Shown here: positions 25,701 through 64,000 of the stretch, piece by piece
How the letters are laid out: each line of letters begins with the position of its first letter
Position numbering within the stretch: position 1 is the first letter of the stretch
Source: Apus apus
Taxonomy: Eukaryota; Chordata; Aves; Apodiformes; Apodidae
DNA: 64,000 bases
Direction of reading: 5' to 3'
Assembly: GCF_020740795.1 (NCBI RefSeq)
Contig: NC_067284.1
Coordinates: forward strand, 100,555,440-100,619,439
Notes under the pieces: model-generated
Seen by the model: the letters and a program-made list of their open reading frames with translations, nothing else
Databases searched by the model: none
What the model was told of the DNA's origin: nothing
Made by a program: the position numbers and the translations under genes

Positions 25701-28700
25701 GGAAGGTTTGTGAATGTTAGTAATTGTTGTTTTTCTGTCAACAGAAGAAAAATCCAGGTGACCTTCCAGCCTGCTAAGAGAGATAGAGAAAGCCAGGCAG
25801 CCTTACCTGCCCCAGCCCAGCCAAACAGGGAACAAACTACTCCAGGAATGTGTGCATTTTGCGGTCTTTTACACAAAAGCTGTGTCCATGGAGTGTGTGT
25901 AGGAGGAAAAATAGATTGTACCATTGTTGTTTTGCTGTAGGTAAGCCAGTCTGAAGGCGTGCAGGCAGCTGTGCTTCCTGAAGTAGCCATGGTTTATTTT
26001 TTAATTGTGCAATTTATTGCTTAAGAAACTACAAAGATGAATTCTGCCCTGTTGAACATATGGAGAGCTGCTGTGTACAAGCAGTTAATAAGCTCTGTAG
26101 ATTTCTCTAAGGCATTTAGGAATATGTTCCAGGAGTCAACTTCAGAATTAGAAACGTACACAGGGTATACTACCTAACGCAGTGCGCAGGAGCCAAAACC
26201 TTGAACCAGGCCTATAGCTTTACAAGCACATTTGGTTTTGGGCACTGTAGTTGTAACATGCTTTGCAGAGAAAAGTAAAGAAAAATAAAGTGGTTGGAAG
26301 GAAATATGAAAGTATAAATACTAAGATGCATTATGACAGTATATCTAGTGAGTGTTGTTTGTGGAGATGAAGGTTCAAGATTAGTAACTTGTGAATTTTA
26401 ATCTCAGCTCTGACACAGATAAAATCTTGAATTTGACAATGCCCATGCCGTCATTGCCAGTGACTTCAAAAGAACCATGATTCATTTAATCTGTCCTGCA
26501 GCCTTGGGCATGAATTTTTATCTTGTTTGTCTAGTTGATACAATTGCATGTATCCAGTTCACGAAAACATTTCAAGATTTATTAGGCAATGAGTATAAAG
26601 CAGTTCGAAGGTGAGAGTGGAGCTCCTCTGGCAGTGGTCTAAGTCTGCAGTGCAACAGGGCTTGGAAGCACTTGTGCTGGATTGCTAGGTGTCTGAAACA
26701 TCATTTAACATTTAAACTGATATTTAACACTGATATTTTAAAAGCTGTTTCAGGAGTTTCTGTACTCTGCTTAAATACGTGCACTGAGCTGTTATAAATG
26801 TCAAGATAAATGAAAAGTGAACATTTGCATAAGATGTAAACAGAAAGGGGAAGAGTCTTTGAATGTAAACTATAACTCGTGCATTCTGCAACCAAGAAGA
26901 CGTTTTATCTTCCAGTTGTTGAATGTGTCTTCAGAGTTCACATTTGATACATTCAGTGAAAATGTAGGTGCCTACAAAGCTGCTATATTTTTGGTTAATT
27001 TAAGTGGGACATCTGAGTGGAATGAACAATTAAGGAGGGAGGAGTAATTAGCCTGAGCAATGCAGAATTGGAAAATATTAATGCATATGTGTATGTATAC
27101 ATAAATGTACCTGGCATGTATCTGGTGTTGTGCCTGCTGTCATCATGCACAAACAGATTGCATGCATGCTTTATCCCATTACAACAATATTATTACATAT
27201 ATGATTTTTAGTATTTTATTTTTTTGCAACACACTTGCAAACTACTTTCCAGAAAGAGAGTAGTTCTGCTTCCCTTTCTTATCCTTCAGTTTTCTTCTTT
27301 TCAGGCTTTACTTTGTGGGGGTCCAAATATTCTTGGAACTGGAATGCTGTTGATGTGGGACCGAAACGAGATCTTGTGGCTGAACTGGCACTGTCTGTTA
27401 GAAACAGGACTGACTTGCGTTTTGGGTTATATCATTCCCTGTTTGAATGGTTTAATCCTCTCTTCCTTGAGGATGCCACCAATGTCTTCAAGACAAGAAA
27501 GTTCCCAACCAGTAAATCATTACCAGAGCTCTATGAAATTGTGATGAAATACCAACCAGAAATAATTTGGTCTGATGGGAATGGAAATGCGCCAGATACT
27601 TACTGGAACAGCACTGGTTTCTTGGCTTGGCTGTATAATGACAGGTACATAATGATGTTGGTTTCACTCCTTATCTGAAATTCTGCTGTGTCTATTTTGT
27701 CTCATTTTCTGTATATTTTTTGGAACCTGTAACCTCTGCTTACAAGGATGTAGCTAAATACTAATTTTCCTGAACTACAAAATCCAGGTCTTCCATAGGA
27801 CTATCAAGGCTTGTGTTAGAAAAATACGGTTTCATATTTTTTAGCAACGTTTGCAAATTAATCAGTTAAGATGGTATTGGCTCATCTGTCTAATCATGTT
27901 CTTCCTTAAGTATCATCTACTGTGCAGACAAAGGGATAGCAGGATAATTTGAGAAGCTGGATACATTGTGGTCATCACAGACTGAACATCTGGCAGTGGA
28001 TATGAAGTGCAGGGTGATTTCTGGCAGACCTCCTGTCAAAGTCTGGAGCAGATTTCCCTAAGAAATGCCAATCTGGACCTTTCAATAGCAAAGGATGAGA
28101 ATAGGATTCCTGAAATTGCACTTCATCTGATCGTAATAAATTAGTAGTACAGAAGTTGTCTTAAACATTAGTTTCTGGGTGTGCAGGGGCAGGGTGACTG
28201 GCTGTAACAGTGTTTTATAGAATGCAAATCACAACATTTCTCTGTTTGCAGTCCAGTCCGGGACACAGTGGTGACCAATGACCGCTGGGGAGCTGGCAGC
28301 ATCTGTACACATGGCGGCTTCTACACCTGTAGTGACCGGTATAACCCCGGACACCTCCTGCCTCACAAGTGGGAGAACTGTATGACTATTGACAGGGGCT
28401 CGTGGGGCTACAGGAGGGACGCACGGCTTGACGACTACCTGACTATCCAGGACTTGGTGAAGGTACAGTGGGACAAAGGAGTTGCCTGCAGCCTCTGATT
28501 CTCCCGCAGATTATTACAGTATATAACATTTCCAAACTATCTATTTGTAGAAAAATTATTATTTTAATAGAGAAAAAAGGAATCAGTGAAATTATAAATA
28601 ATTTTGTTAATTTGGTGCCTCACACTCGCAGGATGGAATAGTTCTTGTCCATTTTATAGAAAATACTAAGAGAAAAATTATCTAGAAAAAATTCCATCAG

Positions 28701-31700
28701 TTTTGTAGGAGACTGATCTGGATAGACTCGTAATTACCTTTTCCACCAAATTTTTCTTATAACTTCACCTCTAAGTTGATGAGCAGCAAACGAGCAGTTT
28801 CACAGTTCCTGTCTAGGAACAGGCTACATCTTTTCCCCTTTCTATCTAGAAACAATTTATAACTCTTAATAGACTTTTTGCTTTGTAGCAAGAAACGTTC
28901 CTTTCATCCCATTTCTTTTAAGGAAAAGAACCAGCACAGGCATTACAGACATAAACACTTGCAGATGCAGCTGAACAATGTTAATAGAACATTGATTCCC
29001 TTTGCTAGTCTAAGGTATTAAAGATTTGAAGCCCAGGCAAACTGAATGAAAGGAAGATTTGCCTTTCAGATACAATGCATTTAATTGCAAAATTCAGGTA
29101 GTGAGGGGATGGTTGTTTATTCTTGTTGTTTAATCCACATCTTAGTACTATCCTTGCAAAAGAGTTTCAAATTGAAGTAACCTCTTCACAGAGGCAGAAA
29201 GTTTTAATTCAGTAGCTTGTCTCCAGCTGTCTGTTCTTCAGACTTGTGCATCTCAATCTGTGATCTCTGGAGAGCAGTGGGGATGTGAACACAAATATTT
29301 ATGGACTCTGTACAGGGTTTCTTACTAGAAATTTACAGATGTCTCTTTAAAATAGGGAGAGCATAAAAGACAGTAAGAATTTGCTTTCCTCAGCTTCAGT
29401 AGAAGTGAATTGGCATCCATTAGCTTTATTCTCCAATGGTCTGTTATCCATTCTGTTGGTAAAAAACCTCATTAAATTCCTGCAGAAGTCAAAATACTAA
29501 AAACTTCTGGGGTTCAGTCAGGCATATTGGTGCACAAGTGTATTTTGGGCAGTTTTCATCCATAAAAATTGACAGCAAAACTTTTTTTAATGGAAGCTTA
29601 AATTTTGTATTTACTGTTGGGGATTATCCCCAAAGTCTAAAGATGCAATAGTAACAAAACTGGTTCAATTCCTCATTCTGAAGTAGCATGCCTGGCTTTA
29701 GATAGAACTTCAACTATATGATTTAATTAGTGTATATGTTTAAAAACATTTCAGCAACTTGTAGAAACGGTGTCTTGTGGAGGAAATCTCTTGATGAACA
29801 TCGGGCCCACTCACGACGGTCGCGTCGCTGTGATATTTGAGGAACGCCTGAGGCAGATGGGTGCCTGGCTGAAGGTCAATGGAGAAGCCATCTATGGAAC
29901 GAAGCCGTGGAGAGCACAGAATGACACGGTCACACCAGAAGTGTGGTAAGGCTACTGGATCAAAGCGTGGGCTGCATAAAGCAGCAGCAGTGGTGCACGT
30001 GAAATTTTGAAATTCTTGATGCTACAGAAATCGCCATCTAGCTTTGCATGCTGTGAAGAAATTAACCCTTTTGTCAGTTTAAGTAACTGCACATGGAAGG
30101 GTAGGTAGAGGATGGGTGTCAGAGAGCATAGTTTCAGGATGATGCCGAGGCTGAAGGGAAGGTTGCCTGTTTCCTTAGTTATCTTGTGCTTCTTAGTGTA
30201 GCTGGAAACGGAAACTACTAAAAAAAATTCCAGAAATATAAAACTGCTATGAAGTGTTTATCTGTACAAAGGAATGCTGGATGTTGCTGTTTAATGAGAA
30301 AGAAACTAAATCAGTCTAGCATATTCTGCATTTTTAAGGTAAAAATGCAATTGTTTGGTCATTAAATTCAGCCCATCTCTGGACTCTCCTCTGCACCTTA
30401 TAGCTGCTGTAAGGCAGCTGTAGCTCCTCTGCTTATCCATCAGTGGTTTTGTTTTGACCCTCTTCACTGCCTCAGTGGGCCTTTTTACTCCTCTTCGCAG
30501 TAGGATTTGGCTGAACCGTTGACTGTTTAATAAAACCACTTGCAAGAGCAATAAAAAATTATAACTAAATGAAGGAAGGAAAGAGGAATTCTTCAGGTGT
30601 ATGCCATAAAATTTCCAAGGACATACTGTAGATAACATCTGCTGAATTTAAGTTTTTAAAAAAGCAGCTATGTGAGGTGGAATCTTTATTGTCACACATG
30701 CTCTTACTAAGTGTTTTTAGTGGAATGTCTCTATGTTTGTGTATTGATGTGAATTACCATATTTTTCTGAATATAATCCACAAGTATCTGTTAATGATTC
30801 CCCTTGCCCTGCAAGTACCTCCTTCCTACATGGCTGAGCACTACAGTGAGCAGTATGCTTGCTAAAGTTACTACAGATGTTTACCTCTAAATTCAATTCT
30901 TTAATAGTCTCAATTACCTCTAGTTTGTTGGAACATATTTTCAAGGAACAGTATTTTATTAAAGAGCATAAATTGTCTGAAAAGATAGTTATGTGTGTGA
31001 AAAAGTAATTAATAGATTAATAGAATTACAGAGTGGTTTGGGTTGGAAAGGACCTTAAAGATCATTTAGTTCCAACTCCCCTGCATGGGTAGGGACACCT
31101 CCCACTAGACCAGGTTGCTCAAAGCCCCATCCAACCTGCCCTTGAACACTTCCAGGGAGGGGACATCCACAACTTCCCTGGGCAGCCTGTTCCAATGCTG
31201 ACTTTCTAAATCTGCTTTTCCAGTCTTGAAAGCACTCTGTATCACTCCAGAAAATGTAAAAGGAAGAACTGACATGCACCTCTGTTCCCTGTTTGCAACC
31301 AGGTACACTTTCAGCCCTAAAGAAGGCAAAGTCAATGCTATCTTCCTGAACTGGCCAGTCTCTGGGACTCTGGAACTTGGTGAGCCACAGGCTAAGCTTG
31401 GAGAAACACAGGTAAAAGACACACACCCCACACCCTTCTGCTTTCCCCCCTCCCCCTTTAGAACAGTGAGGCTTTTAATGCACAGTGCAAGACATGAATG
31501 TACTCTGAAGCAAAACACCTCTAGGATTTTTCATGTTCCATCAGTGTTTATTTTAGTTTCTGACATCTTTGGGAATCCATAGCTTTTAGAACTGAGTACA
31601 TTGGAAGAGATCCAGCAAAATGTTTGTTTTCATTCTGGGACCTCCTTGTCACAGTCTTCCCACTGGGATGTTTCTTCTCCAACAAAGTTAGACTGAATTA

Positions 31701-33008
31701 TTGCTGGGATATGTTTTAGCTTGCAAGCTAATGATCAGAAAAAGAGGCCAAGGAGCATGAAAAAAACCTGTGCTCCTATTGTTTCCTGTGTAGACTATCA
31801 ACTCAGCATGACCCTTCTTTGCAAATATCCATCCTCATGCCTTTGGCAATATTGTGATTTCTGGAAAAGTGCAGTAGTGTCAAGTCAGAGCCTTGGGGAA
31901 AGTGCACGGAGGTTTCCATTGCCCAGGGATGCTAAACAGTAAATCAGTGCAGCCCTAGATGTGTGTCTCAGAGCAAGCAGTGGTCAGATATTGAGGACAC
32001 CAATGCCACACATACACTAGCAAGTACCATAACCCAATGGAAGCAGATTTGTAGAGGAGAACAGCTGGTGCTCAGGACTCAACACTGTGCATTTAAGGCA
32101 GGGATTCACTTTGGCTTAGCTCTGTCCTGGTCTCATCATGCATTGGATATCCATTAGCTGTATTAAATGTATTCTGGATTTTTGCTTCTGGTCTAGTTCC
32201 ATATGAAAAGAATCTAATTAGTGCCACTACAGCTCTGTGAAAAGCAAGGATGAGTAATTTCAGAAATGACGTAGATGCATCTTGAATTTTGTAGAGGCAT
32301 CTAGACTATACAAGCACTAGAGAGTGATGTTCCCCAGGGGCAGATCCTGCTCCTTTAGCTACTCCACTGTTTTCTGCATTTCACCACCTGGCATAAGTGT
32401 CTCACCATAAAGCCCATTTCTGTATTTTTAGTGGAGATGTTCTTAAGGGCAGCTTTGTTCTGAGATAGCTGGCTGCACTGTAAGAAACTGCTCGCTCAAG
32501 CCTACAGGTTCCATCGTGGGAAACAGGCATTTCAGAACAAGGTGCTACAAAGCTGCATACTGTGATACCTGGATCCCTGCTTAGACCTGAATCCCATCCC
32601 AAACACTTCTAGAAAGTGTTTACAGGCCTTTCACAGTATTTCTCAAGACCAAACATTAGAAGCTTCATTACTTACACATCTACTTCGCAAGTGTTTTTCT
32701 AGTTACTACCTTTAATCATTGTTTTATCATTGATTGGGTTGGTAAGTGGCATTTAAGGATAATTGGATAGTCAAGTGCCTAAGGAATACCATTATTTTTG
32801 TCACTTTTGCACTCATATGCACTTTGAAAAGGCACTGTTCTAATTATAGTCTATGTTTCTATCTCAGGTAAAACTGGCTGGCTACACAGAGCTGCTGAAA
32901 TGGGTTGCACTGGGAGAAAAGGGAATTGCAATAGCTCTACCTCAATTGACTCCTAAGCAACTGCCATGTCAGTGGGGCTGGACTTTGCAGCTGACTGACA
33001 TAAACTGA
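22371..33008 (+). CDS. FUCA2: FUCA2, alpha-L-fucosidase 2 (GH29), complete, 7 coding exons, 475 aa
   Basis: Coding exons are 22371-22618, 25507-25694, 27305-27644, 28252-28462, 29755-29945, 31303-31411 and 32868-33008. All introns are GT-AG and the joined frame is open to the TGA at 33006-33008. The product is a retaining exo-fucosidase that removes terminal alpha-L-fucose from glycoconjugates; family members are secreted or lysosomal. Residues 1-30 form a Leu-rich signal peptide. Family landmarks are the FIHWG segment in exon 1, SKHHEGF (His143, His144) across exons 2-3, and IIWSDG in exon 3, where Asp236 is the expected nucleophile by homology with FUCA1. [11 protein letters not shown] lies in exon 5. 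Sequons are seen at Asn179 (NRT), Asn247 (NST) and an NDT near the end of exon 5. The C-terminal [15 protein letters not shown] resembles human FUCA2 more than FUCA1. Human FUCA2 is 467 aa. The ATG at 22371 follows GCCGCC, a strong Kozak context. Assignment as FUCA2 also rests on the PEX3 neighbour. Confidence 0.97.
22396..22441 (+). repeat. FUCA2: CTG/CCG trinucleotide repeat encoding the FUCA2 signal-peptide Leu run
   Basis: Three blocks of three to five CTG codons separated by single CCG codons encode residues of the form [14 protein letters not shown]. The purity of the CTG codons makes it a short coding microsatellite within the hydrophobic core of the signal peptide. Confidence 0.85.
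22619..31302 (+). other. FUCA2: FUCA2 introns 1-5
   Basis: Intron 1 is 22619-25506 (donor GTGAGC), intron 2 is 25695-27304 (GTAAGT), intron 3 is 27645-28251 (GTACAT), intron 4 is 28463-29754 (GTACAG) and intron 5 is 29946-31302 (GTAAGG). All end in AG. Apart from the CR1 copy in intron 5, I see no recognisable gene or repeat in them. Confidence 0.85.
31017..31197 (-). repeat. CR1 LINE 3' end in FUCA2 intron 5
   Basis: The sequence GGTTTGGGTTGGAAAGGACC and the CCACTAGACCAGGTTGCTC block are standard reverse-complement CR1 3' sequence. The minus strand reads [20 protein letters not shown], the end of the CR1 ORF2 protein. The copy is short (about 180 bp) and ends about 105 bp before FUCA2 exon 6, antisense to FUCA2. 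Its low divergence suggests a fairly young insertion. Confidence 0.93.
31412..32867 (+). other. FUCA2: FUCA2 intron 6
   Basis: The donor is GTAAAA and the acceptor ATCTCAG. A pyrimidine-rich stretch lies at 31436-31459 near the donor. No gene or known repeat is recognised in its 1456 nt. Confidence 0.85.
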
Positions 33009-33112
33009 GCCATACACTGCTGGAGCCTTGGCTAGTAGGCAGTCCTGAAGTTTGTTTCTCATCACTGGTTTCTAACTCCTTGCTTGAGAAACATCAATTA
33101 TTTCACTTTGTT

Positions 33113-33118
33113 ATTAAA
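33113..33118 (+). terminator. FUCA2: FUCA2 proximal poly(A) signal candidate (ATTAAA)
   Basis: ATTAAA lies 105 nt after the FUCA2 stop codon. It is a common variant signal and would give a very short 3' UTR. Confidence 0.4.
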
Positions 33119-33709
33119 GGTAGGCTGGAATACAATGAACCTGACATCCAGCAGGAGACGTCTGGATCTCTGCATAGACTTTATTTCGAACTTGTATGAA
33201 AACTGAGCATCTACCTTGACCTCTCCACTTTTTTTTTTTAGTCAGTTTCTTGCCAAGTAATGTGAAGAAGGGGGAGAAAAACAGGTACTAGATTTGTAAA
33301 ACTGAGGACAAAACTAGCTCAAGCCAGGATTCAACAGAGCGAGCAGCAAATGCACAGAAGCCAGTTGTAGGCCTTCTTTAATGCAAGAAGAAGCTAACTG
33401 CCACAAAACTATACAGTAAAAACTATCAGCTTTAAGACACTCTGTCCAGTTGTGTGTGTTTCAGCTGAGTAGGGTAACATGTGCAAGAACAGTCCTATAA
33501 ACGGTTAGAAATTCATCACAAACGGATGGAGGCAATGCATTTGCACATCTTGATTTTTCATTAATTGTACAAGTTCTTGCTGTTGGTAATTGTATGTGTT
33601 ATTGGGTCAAGTGGGAGGGATTTTTTTGCTGTTTTGTATAATTTTACATGGTTAAAACTGATTCTTGTTTACATTGTTTTTACAGTTACTAGGGTGCCTT
33701 CTGTGGACT

Positions 33710-33715
33710 ATTAAA
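33710..33715 (+). terminator. FUCA2: FUCA2 distal poly(A) signal candidate (ATTAAA)
   Basis: ATTAAA lies about 700 nt after the stop and is followed by a T-rich stretch near 33738. It would define a 3' UTR of about 0.72 kb (33009 to about 33730). Confidence 0.5.
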
Positions 33716-33953
33716 CAAAACCTATCTTCAATGACTAGTTTTTTTAAAAAAGAGAAATAATCAAGAGTTGCCAGGGATCCCCAGCTCTGACAGAAACAGC
33801 ATTTTAAACAGAGGGTTGACTATATCCAACTAGAAAAATTCCCAAGCTCAACCTATCCCACTTGCAGGGACAGAGCTGCAGTTTGAAGCTTGCAAAGAGG
33901 GGAAGGTGTGGGACAACAAAAAGTGTGAATTGTTTCAGTATGGACACCAAAGG

Positions 33954-33959
33954 TTTATT
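33954..33959 (-). terminator. PEX3: PEX3 distal poly(A) signal candidate (AATAAA on the minus strand)
   Basis: This is a canonical hexamer on the minus strand about 830 nt after the PEX3 stop. If used, the PEX3 transcript would end only about 200 bp from the convergent FUCA2 transcript end. Confidence 0.4.
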
Positions 33960-34108
33960 CTTCCTGAGTAATGTAAGTGCAAAACTCCTCCTGTATAAAT
34001 TGAATTTACTGTTTCAACTATGTCAAGGTTTTAAGTGATGGGCCAAAATAGGTTACTGCCTTTCCTGCTAGTAATGTTAATACACGCACAAATTTTACAT
34101 TAAAATAT

Positions 34109-34114
34109 TTTATT
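34109..34114 (-). terminator. PEX3: PEX3 poly(A) signal candidate (AATAAA on the minus strand)
   Basis: TTTATT on the plus strand reads AATAAA on the minus strand, about 680 nt after the PEX3 stop codon. A second AATAAA is at 33959-33954. The 3' UTR would thus run from 34792 to about 34090 or about 33935. Confidence 0.55.
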
Positions 34115-34792
34115 AAAATACAATTGGGCTCAAAATTAATACAAATTAAGATAAAATATTTACAGGTTAATGTGTACAGTGCAGCTGTTTGAACAGCATC
34201 AACAAGAGAACTTGTAAAAATCCACGTTCCTTTAGTACTAAGTGCCAGAGAGCACATCCCTCCTCAGCTTGTTCAAGAGGAATGTGCAGCAGTTGGCAAC
34301 AGATTTCTGAAGAGTGAGAGACTCTTTGGAGTATCATTGGTAAAGGTAAGGAAAAAAATAACTTTCCTTTATAAAAACAAGAAATTGACAGAAGAAAGAA
34401 GCCTTATTACTTCTGCTGCTCTGTGCTATTCTTGGATCACTATCATTAGTTTTTTCCCCAAAACTTAGGCACCCCAGGCAAACAAATGCATTTGTTAGTA
34501 ACTTGTAATACTGCCACCAGATGCCTTTCAGATGCAAGAAATGAATCATAGAAGAGTTTAACCACTTTTTTAATAGAAAAGTCTTTACATACAACGATTC
34601 TTTCAACAATATTTTTAATGGGCGTTTGAAGCAGAATTCTATTAGAACAAATATGGGCTCACTCCCACTTTTTTCAGAATGTTCTTTCTGCTGGTCTACC
34701 ACTCCTACACCATTATAAAATTAACCCAAGTCTCACCAGTAGTCACAAGGGGTTTGTTATAAATACACCACCTATTCCTATAAATGTGCTGT

Positions 34793-63671
<28,879 letters not shown>

Positions 63672-64000
63672 CCCTGTGAGGATGGGAGACAGAAACTTAC
63701 CAAAACAACACATGAAGGTTTCTTTAGTGTCCTTTTTTAAAAAGTACAGTCCAGTTGAACTTTCTCTAATATTCTGTACAGACCTTTTAATAACAGTACT
63801 TCCTACCTGTTCCTGCATTTTTATGTATGTGATTTCTTTTTATCATATGTGACTAAGCAGAAGAATAAGTGGTTGTTTTTAGAAATAAGGAAATGGTTCG
63901 ATTATAATTGTTCTCAGCCAAATGGATCCATTAAAATTATGGCATTCTGTACAGCACGTTCTAGAATATTTTCTTTTCTGTCTGTGGAGAAGCATCTTTT
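63672..64000 (+). other. ADAT2: ADAT2 3' UTR, continuing past the window edge
   Basis: This follows the TAG at 63669-63671. A variant ATTAAA occurs at 63930-63935 but no AATAAA is seen, so the main poly(A) site may lie beyond the window. Confidence 0.6.

Larger units (their letters stand above)
33009..34792. other. FUCA2 3' UTR, narrow intergenic gap and PEX3 3' UTR
   Basis: The two stop codons are 1784 bp apart on opposite strands. With the poly(A) signals listed, FUCA2 would use about 33009-33730 and PEX3 about 34792-34090 (or to 33935). This leaves roughly 200-360 bp of true spacer. No other gene is seen. Confidence 0.7.

Noticed and set aside
31105-31518. 137-codon minus-strand frame overlapping FUCA2 exon 6
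   Set aside because: Its C-terminal part is CR1 RT sequence and the rest is antisense to FUCA2 exon 6 and its flanks.

Overview
The window looks like avian nuclear DNA: AT-rich and intron-rich, with a few sharp CpG islands. It carries chicken-repeat-1 (CR1) LINE 3' ends of avian type, much older decayed CR1 pieces, and part of an LTR of a kind I recognise from bird endogenous retroviruses. Three protein genes can be read exon by exon: FUCA2 (+), PEX3 (-) and ADAT2 (+). This is the neighbourhood of human 6q24 (ADAT2-PEX3-FUCA2-PHACTR2), so synteny is conserved.

Layout. 1-19.3 kb has no recognisable gene apart from the exon at its right edge. It holds one clear CR1 (about 9.46-9.99 kb), two older CR1 relics and a CpG-enriched patch near 4.1-4.5 kb. 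At 19.33-19.47 kb a CpG island contains a minus-strand exon with a good start context, a strong splice donor and an Arg-Ser-Gln-Ser-Asp motif. I propose it is the first coding exon of PHACTR2, with the left 19 kb as its first intron. FUCA2 (alpha-L-fucosidase, 7 coding exons, 475 aa) runs from 22.37 to 33.01 kb. It ends tail to tail with PEX3 (12 coding exons, 369 aa), which runs leftward from 54.42 to 34.79 kb. PEX3 and ADAT2 (6 coding exons, 176 aa, 54.55-63.67 kb) are head to head, with 127 bp between start codons in a shared TATA-less CpG island. The window ends inside the ADAT2 3' UTR.

The genes are functionally separate: secreted or lysosomal glycan trimming (FUCA2), peroxisome membrane biogenesis (PEX3), wobble adenosine-to-inosine tRNA editing (ADAT2), and probably actin/PP1 regulation (PHACTR2). 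Reading frames stay intact across all reconstructed junctions.

The most unusual signal is ADAT2 intron 3. It has a perfect minor-spliceosome (U12) donor and a near-perfect U12 branch site 11 nt before the exon. However, the only acceptor that keeps the protein in frame ends in AT, giving a rare GT-AT minor intron. No CRISPR, operon or prokaryotic system is present, and I found no wholly new system.
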